Assembly (NCBI RefSeq): GCF_016616885.1
Contig: NZ_CP067102.1
Span: 6,724,501-6,788,500 of the forward strand
Length of the DNA stretch: 64,000 nucleotides
Source of the DNA: Bradyrhizobium diazoefficiens
GTDB taxonomy: Bacteria; Pseudomonadota; Alphaproteobacteria; Rhizobiales; Xanthobacteraceae
Direction of reading: 5' to 3'
Each line of letters starts with the position of its first letter. Position 1 is the stretch's first letter. A program made the position numbers and the translations under genes. The notes below the pieces were generated by a model that was given only the letters and a program-made list of their open reading frames with translations, made no database searches and had not been told where the DNA came from. Positions 17,919-27,682 of this stretch are shown piece by piece.

Positions 17919-18725
17919 TCAACGTTTCTGGAAAGCGGGGTGCCAGGAGAGCGTCAGGCGCTCCAGCACGCGGGAGGCACTGTCGGCGAGCTTGCCGAGC
18001 AGCGCGTAGATCAGGATCGAGAGCACGACGACGTCGATCAGCATGAATTCGCGCGCCTGCATCGCCATGTAGCCGAGGCCCGACGACGCCGCGATGGTCT
18101 CGGCGACAATCAGTGTTAGCCACATGATTCCGAGCGCGAAGCGGATGCCGACGAAGATCGACGGCAGCGCGCCCGGGAAGATTACGCGGCGGAACAGTTC
18201 GCCGTCACGCATGCCGTAGATGCGGCCCATTTCGATCAGCTGCGGATCGACGGTACGGATGCCGTGCAACGTGTTCAGATAGATCGGGAAGAATACGCCG
18301 AGTGCCACCAGAAACAGTTTTGCACTCTCGTCGATGCCGAACCACAGAATGACCAGCGGGATCAGCGCCAGATGCGGCACGTTGCGCACCATCTGCAGCG
18401 TGGTGTCGGTGAGTTTTGCCGAGAGCTGCGACAGGCCGTTGGCAAGCCCGAAGGCGAAGCCGATGCTGCCGCCGATCAGGAAGCCGATCGAGGCGCGCCA
18501 GAACGACACCCAGATGTTGCGCCCGAGCTCGCCGGACAGCAGCAGCTTCCAGCCCGCCAGCGCGACATCGCTCGGCGCCGGCAGCACGCGCGCCGGGACG
18601 AAGCCGGTGATGCTCGCCACTTGCCAGATCGCGATGATGGCGAGCGGGACGATCCACTGGACCAGGCCGTCGACGCGCGGCAGGCGGAAATTGCGGGGGA
18701 GAGAGACGCTGTCGATGAGGCTCAT
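17919..18725 (-). CDS. ssuC: Aliphatic sulfonate ABC transporter permease SsuC
   Basis: A 268-residue inner-membrane permease with about six hydrophobic segments (e.g. [18 protein letters not shown] near the start and [20 protein letters not shown] near the end). The EAA loop that docks to SsuB reads [20 protein letters not shown]. The family phrase [21 protein letters not shown] is intact. Its ATG overlaps the ssuD stop by 4 bp (18722-18725), indicating translational coupling. Confidence 0.94.
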   Translation of the reverse strand: MSLIDSVSLPRNFRLPRVDGLVQWIVPLAIIAIWQVASITGFVPARVLPAPSDVALAGWKLLLSGELGRNIWVSFWRASIGFLIGGSIGFAFGLANGLSQLSAKLTDTTLQMVRNVPHLALIPLVILWFGIDESAKLFLVALGVFFPIYLNTLHGIRTVDPQLIEMGRIYGMRDGELFRRVIFPGALPSIFVGIRFALGIMWLTLIVAETIAASSGLGYMAMQAREFMLIDVVVLSILIYALLGKLADSASRVLERLTLSWHPAFQKR

Positions 18726-19900
18726 GATTGCGACACCCGATGCTGCGGACGGTAGTCGCTGCCGACCGTCTCGCCGAAGGGACCGCCGTTGAAGTGCAGC
18801 TTGGTCACGTTGCTCGGCCGCTCCAGCGAGAGCAGCGGGAAGACCAATTCGGCGAAGCGATAGGCTTCCTCCAGATGCGGGTAGCCCGACATGATGAAGG
18901 TATCGATGCCGATGTCCTGATACTCCCTAGTACGCGCGGCGACGGTCTGTGCGTCGCCGACCAGCGCAGTGCCGGCACCGCCGCGCACCAGGCCGACACC
19001 GGCCCAGAGGTTCGGGGCGATCTCGAGCTTGTCGCGCTTGCCGCCATGGAGCTGCGCCATGCGCTGCTGGCCGACCGAATCCATGCGCTCGAAGTTCTTC
19101 TGCGCGGTGGCAATCGTGTCGTCGCTGACATGCCTGATCAGCTCGTTGGCGGCGCGCCAGGCTTCTTCGTTGGTTTCGCGGACGATCACGTGAAGCCGGA
19201 TGCCGAAGGAGAGCTTTCGGCCACGCGCGGCGGCGATGTCCCTCACCCTCTCGACCTTCTCGGCGACCAGCGCCGGCGGCTCGCCCCAGGTGAGATATTT
19301 GTCGACGGCGTCAACCGCGACATCAATGCCCGCATCCGACGAGCCGCCGAAATAAAGCGGCGGCCGCGGCGACTGCACGGGGTGGAACAGCAGCTTGCCG
19401 TCCTCGACGTGGATGTGCTTGCCGTCGACATTGACGGTCTTGCCCGCCAGCAAATCGCTATAGACGTTGAGGAACTCGCGCGTGACCTCGTAGCGCTCGT
19501 CATGGCCGAGGAAGATGCCGTCGCCCTTGTTCTCGACGGGATCACCGCCGGTGACGACGTTGACGAGAAGCCGGCCGTTGGTGATGCGATCGAGCGTCGC
19601 GGTCATGCGCGCCGCCACGGTCGGCGATTGCAAGCCGGGACGGACCGCCACGAGATAGCGCAGCCGCTCCGTGAACGGCGCGACCGAGGAGGCGACGACC
19701 CAGGAATCCTCGCAACTCCGTCCCGTCGGCAACAGCACGCCGAAATAGCCGAGCTGATCGGCCGCCTGCGCGATCTGGCGCAGATAGTTGAAATTGACCT
19801 CGCGGCCGCCGATGCCGGTGCCGAGATAGCGGCCGTCGCCGTGGGTCGGCAGGAACCAGAGGATGTTGGCGTTGGACTGTTTGCTTGTGACCTTGCTCAT
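18722..19900 (-). CDS. ssuD: FMNH2-dependent alkanesulfonate monooxygenase SsuD
   Basis: A 392-residue TIM-barrel enzyme of the luciferase-like family. With FMNH2 and O2 it converts alkanesulfonates to aldehydes and sulfite, releasing sulfur for growth. Typical segments: [12 protein letters not shown], the active-site Cys in [47 protein letters not shown] and [21 protein letters not shown]. Length matches E. coli SsuD (about 380). Start overlaps the ssuA1 stop and its stop overlaps the ssuC start, so the operon is tightly coupled. Confidence 0.96.
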   Translation of the reverse strand: MSKVTSKQSNANILWFLPTHGDGRYLGTGIGGREVNFNYLRQIAQAADQLGYFGVLLPTGRSCEDSWVVASSVAPFTERLRYLVAVRPGLQSPTVAARMTATLDRITNGRLLVNVVTGGDPVENKGDGIFLGHDERYEVTREFLNVYSDLLAGKTVNVDGKHIHVEDGKLLFHPVQSPRPPLYFGGSSDAGIDVAVDAVDKYLTWGEPPALVAEKVERVRDIAAARGRKLSFGIRLHVIVRETNEEAWRAANELIRHVSDDTIATAQKNFERMDSVGQQRMAQLHGGKRDKLEIAPNLWAGVGLVRGGAGTALVGDAQTVAARTREYQDIGIDTFIMSGYPHLEEAYRFAELVFPLLSLERPSNVTKLHFNGGPFGETVGSDYRPQHRVSQS

Positions 19901-20850
19901 GAACCTGGCCTCCGCGCCACGTCGGAAATCTTAATGGATTTGGGAATTAGGTTGAGCGCGAAGAACGCGTCGGCGACCTGCTGCTGATCGGCGATCACGG
20001 CATCGGTCAGCGGCTTGATGCCGTAGGCCTGCCGCTTCAGCGCCACCTCGACCACCGGGACGGACAGGCCAATCGCCGGCGCCAGCTGTTTGGCCACCGC
20101 GTGGATGTCGCCCTTGGCCCAGTCGTCGACCGAGCTCAGCTCGGCGAGCACGGCGTCGACGATCTCAGGATTGGCGTCGAGGAATTTCTTCGAGGAGAAA
20201 TAGAACTGGTAGTTCGCGGCGATGTCGGCGCCGTCAGCGAGCGTGCGTGCACCGGTCGCCGCTTCGGCTGCGGCCTGGAACGGATCCCAGATCACCCAGG
20301 CATCGACCGCGCCGCGCTCGAAGGCGGCGCGCGCATCGGCCGGCGCCAGGAACACCGGTTCAATTTCCGAATATTTGACGCCCGCTTTCTCCAGCGCCTT
20401 GAGCAGGAGGTAGTGAACGTTGGAGCCCTTGTTGAGCGCGACCTTCTTGCCCTTGAGATCAGCAACCGATTTCAGCGGGCTGTCCTTCGGCACGAGGATT
20501 GCCTCGCCCTTCGGCGCCGGCGGCTCGTAGGCGACGTACTGGATCGGCGCGCCGGCGGCCTGCGCGAAGATCGGCGGGGCTTCGCCGGTGTTGCCGAAAT
20601 CGATCGCGCCGACATTGAGCGCTTCGAGCAGCGGCGGACCGGACGGAAATTCGGTCCACACCACCTTGTAGCCGTTGGCGGCAAGCTTCGGCTCCAGCGT
20701 GCCCTTGCTCTTGAGCAGCACCAGCTTGCCGTATTTCTGGTAGCCGATGCGGACTACCTTGTCCTGACCGTAGGAGGTACCGACCGCGGCCGCGACGATG
20801 CCGATCGAGAGCACGATGGCCGCGATCAGACGCTGAATGATGCGCCTCAT
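19897..20850 (-). CDS. ssuA: Sulfonate-binding periplasmic protein SsuA (first copy)
   Basis: A 317-residue substrate-binding protein of the NMT1/SsuA class. The Sec signal peptide is [21 protein letters not shown] with a likely cleavage after TSYGQ. The mature part starts [19 protein letters not shown] and contains the family phrases [40 protein letters not shown] and DAWVIWDPF. It captures sulfonates for SsuBC. The ATG at 20850 follows AAAGGT; an upstream in-frame start at 20886 is less likely. A second ssuA-like gene lies directly upstream. Confidence 0.92.
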   Translation of the reverse strand: MRRIIQRLIAAIVLSIGIVAAAVGTSYGQDKVVRIGYQKYGKLVLLKSKGTLEPKLAANGYKVVWTEFPSGPPLLEALNVGAIDFGNTGEAPPIFAQAAGAPIQYVAYEPPAPKGEAILVPKDSPLKSVADLKGKKVALNKGSNVHYLLLKALEKAGVKYSEIEPVFLAPADARAAFERGAVDAWVIWDPFQAAAEAATGARTLADGADIAANYQFYFSSKKFLDANPEIVDAVLAELSSVDDWAKGDIHAVAKQLAPAIGLSVPVVEVALKRQAYGIKPLTDAVIADQQQVADAFFALNLIPKSIKISDVARRPGS

Positions 20851-20889
20851 GTTCAGACCTTTTGAAATGGGGAGACTGGTTGGCACGAT

Positions 20890-21843
20890 TCACGCTGCCG
20901 GGTTGCGCCAGACGATGTCGCGGATGACGATCGGCTTCGGAATCAGGCCAAGCTTGAAGAAGCGATCGGCGACGCCGCCCTGCTGGGTCGCGACGATGTC
21001 GTCGGTGACGGGGCCGATCACGAAATTCGCGCGATCGGCCGCCACGGTCTGGATGTCCAGCGGGACGCCGGTGATCGCGGCCAGCGAGCTGGCAACCTCG
21101 TCGCGGTGCTGTTCGGCCCATTTTCCGGTCGCGGTCGTTACGTCGACGATCTGTTGCAGGATCGCGCCGTGGTTCTTCGCGAAGTCGCGGTTGGCGATGT
21201 AGAAGGAGTTGGTCTTGGTGACCTCGCGCGCATTGATCAGGATGCGGCCATTCTGCCTGGTCTCGCCGATCGCGAAATAAGGATCCCAGATCGCCCAGGC
21301 CTCGATGCTGCCATTGGCAAAGGCGGGACCGGCATCCGGCGGCGTCAGATAGACCGGGGTGATGTCCGCGTAGGTCAGGCCCGCCTTCTCCAGCGTCTGC
21401 ACCACGACGTTGTGGGCGCTGGAGCCCTTGGTGAAGCCGACGCGCTTGCCCTTCAAGTCAGCGATGGCGCGGATCGGCGAGTCCTTCGGCACCAGAATGC
21501 CCTGGCCGTTGGTGATGGGCTGGTCGGCGGCGTAGACGATCGCCGCGCCCGCGGCCTGGGCGAACACCGGCGGGGAATCGCCGACCGCACCGTAATCGAC
21601 GCTGCCGACATTCATGGCCTCCATCATCGGGGGCCCCGAGGAGAATTCGACCCATCTCACGTCGATGCCTTGCGGAGCGAAATGTTTTTCCAGGGTCGCG
21701 CGCTGGCGCGTGATCACCAGCACGCCGGTCTTCTGGTAGCCGACACGAATTTCCTTCACCGCGCCTTGCGCATTTGCGCGCGATGCGAAGGCGGCCGCGG
21801 CCGCAGTTCCAACAGAGAGTTTGAGAAAGTCCCGACGTTGCAT
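20890..21843 (-). CDS. Second SsuA-like sulfonate-binding protein, Tat-type signal
   Basis: A 317-residue paralogue of the next gene, with shared phrases GYQKTGVLVITR, SSGPPMMEAMNVGSVDYG, PKDSPIRAIADLKGKRVGFTKGS (split here by only small changes) and EAWAIWDPYF. The N-terminus MQRRDFLKLSVGTAAAAAFA has a twin-arginine motif, so this copy is probably exported folded by Tat while the other uses Sec. The start at 21843 follows GGGAG and begins the Tat signal exactly. An IS256 element is inserted 23 bp upstream. It may bind a different sulfonate or replace SsuA1. Confidence 0.88.
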   Translation of the reverse strand: MQRRDFLKLSVGTAAAAAFASRANAQGAVKEIRVGYQKTGVLVITRQRATLEKHFAPQGIDVRWVEFSSGPPMMEAMNVGSVDYGAVGDSPPVFAQAAGAAIVYAADQPITNGQGILVPKDSPIRAIADLKGKRVGFTKGSSAHNVVVQTLEKAGLTYADITPVYLTPPDAGPAFANGSIEAWAIWDPYFAIGETRQNGRILINAREVTKTNSFYIANRDFAKNHGAILQQIVDVTTATGKWAEQHRDEVASSLAAITGVPLDIQTVAADRANFVIGPVTDDIVATQQGGVADRFFKLGLIPKPIVIRDIVWRNPAA

Positions 21844-21866
21844 TCCACACTCCCGGCCGCGAGCGG

Positions 21867-23290
21867 GATCGTGTCCCAGGGAGTGGTGTAACTGGCGGTG
21901 GGACACCGCGTTCGCCGGCAAGGGCCGGACTGGTCAGCTGGCGATAGCCGGAAAGCTGACGGTTGGATCATCGCTCAACGGCGCGATGGTTTCCAGCGTC
22001 ATGTAGCGGGCGCGCTGGACGGCCCATTCATCGTTCTGCTCGAGCAGGATCGCGCCGATGAGGCGGACGATGGCATCCTCGTTGGGGAAGATGCCGACCA
22101 CCTCGGTGCGCCGCTTGATCTCGCCGTTGAGGCGCTCGATCGGGTTGGTCGAGTGCAGCTTGGTTCGATGCTGCGGCGGGAATGTCATGTAGGCCAGCAC
22201 ATCGGTCTCCGCTTCGTCGAGGAAGCCGGCCAGCTTGGGCAGCTTGGGGCGGAGTTGATCGGCGACCTTCCGCCATTGGGTTCGCGCGGCCTCGGCATCG
22301 TCCTGGGCGAACGCGGTGGCAATGAAGGCGGAGACGACGCGCCGCCCACTCTTGCCGGCATGCGCCAGCGCGTTGCGCATGAAGTGGACGCGGCAACGCT
22401 GCCAGGTGGCGTTGAGCACCTTGGCGACGGTGGCCTTGATGCCCTCGTGAGCGTCGGAGACGACCAGCTTGACGCCACGCAGGCCGCGGCGAGCAAGCTT
22501 GCGCAGGAATGCCGTCCAGAACGTCTCGGCTTCGGAGGGACCGATGTCCATGCCGAGCACTTCGCGGCGGCCGTCACTGTTGACGCCGACCGCGATAATC
22601 ACCGCGACCGAGACGATGCGGCCATTTTGGCGCACCTTCACGTAGGTGGCGTCGATCCACAGATATGGCCAGTCGCCCTCGATCGGCCGGGCGAGGAAGG
22701 CCTTCACCTTGTCGTCGATCTCGCCGCACAGCCGGCTCACCTGGCTCTTCGAGATGCCGGTCATGCCCATGGCCTGCACGAGGTCGTCCACCGAGCGGGT
22801 CGAGACGCCCTGCACATAGGCTTCCTGCACCACGGCGGTCAGCGCCTTCTCGGCCATGCGGCGTGGCTCCAGGAAGCCCGGGAAGTAGGAGCCCTTGCGC
22901 AGCTTGGGAATACGCAGCTCAACTGCGCCGGCGCGGGTCTCCCAGATCCGGTCGCGGTAGCCGTTGCGCTGGGCCAGACGTTCGGGGTTCTTCTCGCCAT
23001 AGCCCGCTCCGGTCTGGCCTTCGACTTCCAGCTCCATCAGCCGCTGGGCCGCAAAGCCGATCATCTCGCGCAACAGATCGGCATCAGGGGTCTTCTCCAT
23101 GAGCGCGCGCAGGTTCATCATCTCGTCGGTCATCGGTGGTTCCTCGAATCAGGTTGGTGTCAGCAACCCGACCCTACCGACGAATCATCGATGACCACCG
23201 CAAAGCCGTCCGCCCGCTACGGCGCTATGTGGGGGCGCGCGTGCGGACGGCTTTGCTCTACCGAGCTACACCATCAGCTGGGACACGACC
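21867..23290 (-). mobile_element. IS256-family insertion sequence with intact target duplication
   Basis: A 1424-bp element. Inverted ends: the left reads gatcgtgtcccag...tggtgta and the right, read inward, ggtcgtgtcccag...tggtgta, matching at about 22 of 27 positions. Both ends are flanked by the same 8 bp, GCGAGCGG (21859-21866 and 23291-23298), the duplication length expected for IS256. The transposase gene is complete. The perfect duplication means the insertion is recent enough not to have decayed. The element lies in the leader of the ssu operon, in the same direction as that operon. Confidence 0.93.
21934..23133 (-). CDS. IS256-family (Mutator-type) transposase
   Basis: A 399-residue transposase of the Mutator superfamily. 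Typical phrases are [64 protein letters not shown] with the first catalytic Asp, [10 protein letters not shown] with the second, [13 protein letters not shown], and [17 protein letters not shown] with the catalytic Glu. Length and motif order are complete, with no stop codon or frameshift, so it is likely functional. It reads toward ssuA2, so its transcript could continue into the ssu operon. Confidence 0.96.
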   Translation of the reverse strand: MTDEMMNLRALMEKTPDADLLREMIGFAAQRLMELEVEGQTGAGYGEKNPERLAQRNGYRDRIWETRAGAVELRIPKLRKGSYFPGFLEPRRMAEKALTAVVQEAYVQGVSTRSVDDLVQAMGMTGISKSQVSRLCGEIDDKVKAFLARPIEGDWPYLWIDATYVKVRQNGRIVSVAVIIAVGVNSDGRREVLGMDIGPSEAETFWTAFLRKLARRGLRGVKLVVSDAHEGIKATVAKVLNATWQRCRVHFMRNALAHAGKSGRRVVSAFIATAFAQDDAEAARTQWRKVADQLRPKLPKLAGFLDEAETDVLAYMTFPPQHRTKLHSTNPIERLNGEIKRRTEVVGIFPNEDAIVRLIGAILLEQNDEWAVQRARYMTLETIAPLSDDPTVSFPAIAS

Positions 23291-23298
23291 GCGAGCGG

Positions 23299-23645
23299 CC
23301 GTCATCATTCTCGTTCGGGAATGATGGTGCGGGTCAGCGGAGGTGTCGAGACGCGCGGAAAAATAGCGATGCGGACACTGCGCGCGTGGCGGAGTGCATG
23401 ATTAATCTTTCAAGCAGTCGCACTCATGCAGAGGGATTTTTTCCGCACGCGAATGTGAGAGCTGCACAGATTTGGTCCAGCGCTCCCAGGCCCGGAACAC
23501 AAATTTCGAAAACAACCCCATGCACAGTAGCCGGGGCGTGCAAAAACAACAACTTACGAATTATCCAAAATAAATTTGACACGTCGGGCAAAACACGAGC
23601 AGGATGGCATGATGGCGGCATTCGGAATCGACCGCCCGTGCCGGG
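23299..23645. other. Original ssu upstream region, now cut off by IS256
   Basis: About 350 bp between the IS256 duplication and the end of the P450 gene. Removing the IS and one copy of its duplication joins this stretch to the ssuA2 start, so it must hold the native ssu promoter and leader. It contains a CATCATTC...GAATGATG hairpin (about 23303-23326) close to the insertion, and an AT-rich block at 23550-23582 (tacgaattatccaaaataaa), the best candidate promoter area on the - strand. No gene seen. Confidence 0.55.
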
Positions 23646-24815
23646 CTATTGCAGCCATCTCACCGGCAAATTCTGCAAGCCCCGGAACGCCCAGCCGCCG
23701 ATCCGCACCGGCTCGTTGTCGGCGATCTCGATGTGCCCGGCACGCGCGAACACCGTCGGCAGCGCGACGTCGGCAATCATGGCGCGCGAGGCCCAGGCGC
23801 CGGCGCAGAAATGCGGCCCCGCGCCAAAGGCGACGCTCTTCGAGGTGTCGCGCCGCACGTCGAACTGGTCGGCGCGCTCAAAATGCTTCTCGTCGCGGTT
23901 GGCGGAACCGAACATCAGGAACACGCGCTCGTCGGTCTCGAACGTGACGTCGCGGATCGACCATGGCTTGGCAATCCGCCGCGGCGACATGCCGATCGGC
24001 GAGATCCAGCGCGCGTATTCCTCGAAGGCCTGGAGCCACGACACCTCGCCCTTGCGCACGAGCTCGAGCTGATCGGGATGCGTCAACAACGCCCACACCG
24101 TGCCGGCGATCGCCTTGCGCGGCTCGTTCTGGCCGCCTGATATCGCGAGCTTGACATTGGCGCGCACGCTCTCCATCGGCATGCCCGCGGCGAGCAGCAC
24201 GCCGAGAATGCTCTGATCGGGATTCTTCGTCATGACCGGCAGGATATCGTCGATCGCAGCATCGATGCCTGACGTCGCCACATGACAGCGCGCCTCCACC
24301 GCGGGGTCGCCGCCATAATTGGCGATGCCCTCGATCATGCCTTGCGACCACGCATCCATGTCGTCAAAGCCGATATTGGTGAGGCCGGTGATCGACTTCA
24401 GGCATTCGCCGGAGAACGGCAGCGCGAAGTCGCGCATGAAATCGATCCGGTTGCCGGGTTCGATCGCATCGAGAATGCGATCGGCGTGGGCCTGGAATAG
24501 CGCGGTCCAGTGCGCCTTCACCGTCTTCGGCGACACCGTCGGAAACATCGCGCGCCGCTCGACCTGATGTGCCTCGCCGTCCTTGCGCATCATGTTGTGG
24601 CCCATCAACCGGTTCATCAGACCGGCGGGCTGGTGCGAGGAGAACACATCGATCTGCTTCTCGGAGATCGAGATGTCATCGCGGCTGGCCAGCAATGTCG
24701 AGCCGAGCTGCGGCACGAAGGCGATCGGCGCCTCCTTCCGCAGCTTCGCAAGCATCGGATAGGGGTCGGCCCAGAACGCGGCGGGGTCAATATCGATGCG
24801 CGGCGCAGTGCTCAA
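23646..24815 (-). CDS. Cytochrome P450
   Basis: A 389-residue soluble P450. The heme-binding loop is FGAGPHFCAGAW with the axial Cys near 337, the ExxR motif of the K helix is in FEEYARWIS, and the C-helix contact is HNMMRKDGEAHQVERRAMF. The I-helix groove reads AISGGQNEPRKA, where the usual Thr that helps O2 activation is replaced by Pro. The TTG at 24815 is chosen because GGGGAGA stands 5 nt before it and the family sequence starts there; the open frame extends another 29 residues upstream. Electron partner and substrate unknown. Reads toward the ssu operon. Confidence 0.92.
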   Translation of the reverse strand: MSTAPRIDIDPAAFWADPYPMLAKLRKEAPIAFVPQLGSTLLASRDDISISEKQIDVFSSHQPAGLMNRLMGHNMMRKDGEAHQVERRAMFPTVSPKTVKAHWTALFQAHADRILDAIEPGNRIDFMRDFALPFSGECLKSITGLTNIGFDDMDAWSQGMIEGIANYGGDPAVEARCHVATSGIDAAIDDILPVMTKNPDQSILGVLLAAGMPMESVRANVKLAISGGQNEPRKAIAGTVWALLTHPDQLELVRKGEVSWLQAFEEYARWISPIGMSPRRIAKPWSIRDVTFETDERVFLMFGSANRDEKHFERADQFDVRRDTSKSVAFGAGPHFCAGAWASRAMIADVALPTVFARAGHIEIADNEPVRIGGWAFRGLQNLPVRWLQ

Positions 24816-25080
24816 GGCGGTCTCCCCAGGATTCTCGTGTGATCCAGGCCAGACTAGCGAACTCGGGTGCCGGCGTCTGTCCCAAGCGATAGGGACAGAC
24901 ATCAGGGCGCGTCTTCACAAGTTGGTGCGCGGTCGCGATAGCGAGGTCCTTATAGCCCCCAACGACAGACATCGACAAACGCATGAGCGAACGTTCGTTA
25001 AGGGCCCAGAAGCTGGCATTCAATGCTGCACGGTGATGCGAATTGGAATGAGATCAGCATTTCCTGAACACCGTGCGCAA

Positions 25081-26646
25081 TCATGGGGGTAGGCCCATGA
25101 TATGACAAGCTCGCGCTATCCTTTCGAGGTGTTCCGGCGTGTAAATTCTAGCAAGCTTGGGAACGAGTATGGAAATGCGCAGAGCCGGCCTCGCTTCCGT
25201 CAAGCGCGCGCCGATCATCCGGGCTTCCTCGACCCTTCCGGACATTGCATGGCATGCCGCCAGAATGAATTGTGCGTTTAGATAGTTGGGCCGGTGCAGA
25301 ACGGCCGATTTCGCCCATGACGACCCTTCCTCGTATCGATCTGTCAAGAAATGCGCAAACGCTATTCCGGTCTGCATCAGAAAAAGAAACGGATCCATAG
25401 GGCTCAAACGCAGCCCGGAGTGAAACTGCTTCAGCGCCGCCTCTACATCGCCGCGGCGTATGTGTTCCCAGCCGATAGTATATCGTGCGACAGCCAGATT
25501 TGGGTTGAGTTCATACGCTTGGAAGACGAGGGTCACGCCATCGTCGATCTCGTACAGTACAGCGGCAATAGCCTGTCCGGCCCTCACGAGAACGGTTGGA
25601 TCTTCCTTGTCGAGCTCAATTGCGCGCCTTGCCAACTGTCGGGTGTCGTTCCGTTCCTGATCCGCATCGATCGTCCAGCCGAAAACCTTCCGCTGCAGAT
25701 AGCAATAAGCACCAAGCGCGTATGCGGCGGCCAAGCCGGGATCGACTTCGACAGCAAGCCGCGTCAGTCGGAGGGCTTCAATGTTTTGGTCGCGGGTGAA
25801 TTGATAGAAGCTCGAGAGTGCACGAAGATAATAGTCGTAAGCCTGAAGATTTTCGGCTGGCTTACGTTTTGCACGCTCTATCTCGGCGCGCTCCAATTGA
25901 GGAAACAAGGCGCCGATCACGCTGCTCGTCACTTGATCCTGCAGATCGAAGATATCGTTGAGCTGGCTGTCGAAGCGGTCCGCCCAAAGATGGGCCCCCG
26001 TCGTGGCCTCGATCAACTGCCCCGAAATGCGAACTCGATCGCCGGATTTGCGCACACTGCCTTGGAGCACATACCGAACGCCTAGCTCGCGCCCGACCCG
26101 CCTGATGTCGATAGCCTTGCCCTTGTAGGTAAAAGTGGATTGTCGCGCGATGACGAACAGCGATTTGGACCGTGAAAGGCCGGTGATGATGTCCTCGACC
26201 ATCCCGTCGGCGAAATACTCCTGCTCCGGATCTGAGCTCAGATTGGTGAAGGGGAGAACGGCAAGCGACGGTTTGTCGGGAAGTGCGAAGGCGGGCTGAG
26301 CCGTGTCCCTTTGGGGTTCGGTCACTGCTGCGGTCGGGGTTTCTTGCACCGCACCGATAAAGCGATAGCCCTTCCTCGGCAGCGTCTTGATCAACCGCTG
26401 TTTCTCTCCGGAATCGCCAATTGCGGACCGAGCGGCATTTAGCCGGGTCGTCAGCGCGACATCCGACACGCACCGCCCCTTCCAAATGGCTGTGATGAGT
26501 TCGTCCTTGCCAACTACGCGCTCGCGGTTGCGGATGAGATAGTCGAGCAGGTCAAAGGCCTGTGGCGTCAGGGCGACGATATTTGTGTCGCGATATAGCT
26601 CGCGACGGCCGGAATCTAGTTCGTAGTGTTCGAAGAGATAGCGCAA
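25081..26646 (-). CDS. Winged-helix transcriptional regulator with TPR-type C-terminus
   Basis: A 521-residue regulator. Residues 1-100 form an OmpR-type winged helix (LTPQAFDLLDYLIRNRERVV, then ALTTRLNAARSAIGD and LPRKGYRFIG). A middle domain follows (LAVLPFTNLSSDPEQEYFAD, then ELGVRYVLQGSVRKSGDRVR), shared with many adenylate-cyclase-linked and CadC/ToxR-like regulators. The rest is TPR-like helical repeats. No transmembrane helix is seen, so it is probably a cytoplasmic DNA-binding protein using the repeats as sensor or interaction surface. Divergent from the DUF1127 gene; the shared 176-bp gap is the natural regulatory target. Confidence 0.88.
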   Translation of the reverse strand: MRYLFEHYELDSGRRELYRDTNIVALTPQAFDLLDYLIRNRERVVGKDELITAIWKGRCVSDVALTTRLNAARSAIGDSGEKQRLIKTLPRKGYRFIGAVQETPTAAVTEPQRDTAQPAFALPDKPSLAVLPFTNLSSDPEQEYFADGMVEDIITGLSRSKSLFVIARQSTFTYKGKAIDIRRVGRELGVRYVLQGSVRKSGDRVRISGQLIEATTGAHLWADRFDSQLNDIFDLQDQVTSSVIGALFPQLERAEIERAKRKPAENLQAYDYYLRALSSFYQFTRDQNIEALRLTRLAVEVDPGLAAAYALGAYCYLQRKVFGWTIDADQERNDTRQLARRAIELDKEDPTVLVRAGQAIAAVLYEIDDGVTLVFQAYELNPNLAVARYTIGWEHIRRGDVEAALKQFHSGLRLSPMDPFLFLMQTGIAFAHFLTDRYEEGSSWAKSAVLHRPNYLNAQFILAACHAMSGRVEEARMIGARLTEARPALRISILVPKLARIYTPEHLERIARACHIMGLPP

Positions 26647-26822
26647 GACGCGAAATCCCTTTAGGGCGGTCGCCGGTCAGGCCGGGCAACACCTGGAAAG
26701 TTGGCAACACCTGAAAAGTTAAAGAATAAGCCGCCCGTAAGGAAAATGTAAGCAGCAGGTCAAGCGCGCTGGGCCGGATCTTGCGAGCTTGTCCGGGTGG
26801 AAACATACCCGAGGATGCTGCA

Positions 26823-27065
26823 ATGAGCACGATTTTTCAGACAACGGACTTGGTCCAGAGGGCCATTTCGCAGCGACGCAATGTCAGCGCTTTCGAGAAT
26901 TGTTGGACCGCTTTTCAAGAGTGGCGGAAATGGGAGCGACTGCGGCGCGATCTCTGCAGCCTTAGCGATCGGGAGCTCATGGATATCGGGATTGCATTTG
27001 GCGAGATCGACTACGTGGCCTCGAACCGAAATACCGACCCGCGAGGCATAAGATCGGTCGGATGA
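26823..27065 (+). CDS. DUF1127 small protein
   Basis: An 80-residue protein with the DUF1127 core near its C-terminus: WRKWERLRRDLCSLSDRELMDIGI (split RELMDIGI is the signature), followed by DY. DUF1127 proteins in alphaproteobacteria are small Arg-rich proteins; some bind RNA and tune phosphate or carbon metabolism. The ATG at 26823 is preferred to an upstream in-frame codon at 26781 because MSTIFQTTDLVQRA starts there, with gagg about 8 nt upstream. It is divergent from the winged-helix/TPR regulator. Confidence 0.75.
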   Translation: MSTIFQTTDLVQRAISQRRNVSAFENCWTAFQEWRKWERLRRDLCSLSDRELMDIGIAFGEIDYVASNRNTDPRGIRSVG

Positions 27066-27089
27066 CTCGTCCACTCCTTCGGAGGAAGA

Positions 27090-27659
27090 TCACAGGCACC
27101 TTTGGCAAAAGATATCCGCCAGCGCCTCGAATACAACCGGCGCGCGTTCCACACGGGCAATCGTTCGTGCGCCTTCGATGGCGGCGACCAATGCGGCTGC
27201 GCTAGAGGATGCGCGCGCGGCAGCGAAACCGCACCCCCGGAGATGCTCTGCAACAATCTCGGTCAAATCAACAAATCCGCGCGCTACCCGTTTGGTCAGC
27301 TCGGCGTCCAGCACGGATAGCTCATTCGCCAGATTTTGCATGAGACATCCATACTGGAAGTCGTCGACAATCATCTCGGCCGCGATTGCCCCAAAAATCT
27401 GATGAAAAAAATTCGGAGCATCGCCTGTCGTATTCGCTGAGATATGCCGGAACACAGCAGCTCTGTTCGCAAGGTAAAGATCGATTGTTTCCTCCGCCAG
27501 CTGGGTCTTGCCGCGCGGAAAGTGAAAGTAGAACGATCCTTTGGGCGAGCCACTTTCTTCAATGATCTGGTTCAATCCAGTCGCAGCGTAGCCCTGGATG
27601 CGAAACAGTCGTTCGGCGGTGGCAATCGCGCGAGCGCGGGCGTCAGTTTTACGGGGCAT
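27090..27659 (-). CDS. TetR-family transcriptional repressor
   Basis: A 189-residue TetR-type protein. The N-terminal helix-turn-helix reads ATAERLFRIQGYAATGLNQI followed by EESGSPKGSFYFHFPRGK (about 12-50), close to the AcuR/YxaF type. The C-terminal ligand domain has the phrase YGCLMQNLANELSVLD, common in TetR proteins that respond to small organic or electrophilic compounds, including a Cys. The ATG at 27659 (MPRKTDARARA) is preferred to 27707. Two palindromes 32-67 bp upstream cover the promoter of the divergent DUF1993 gene, so it most likely represses that gene and itself. Confidence 0.88.
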   Translation of the reverse strand: MPRKTDARARAIATAERLFRIQGYAATGLNQIIEESGSPKGSFYFHFPRGKTQLAEETIDLYLANRAAVFRHISANTTGDAPNFFHQIFGAIAAEMIVDDFQYGCLMQNLANELSVLDAELTKRVARGFVDLTEIVAEHLRGCGFAAARASSSAAALVAAIEGARTIARVERAPVVFEALADIFCQRCL

Positions 27660-27682
27660 GTCGGAAACGTAACACGCCTCGC

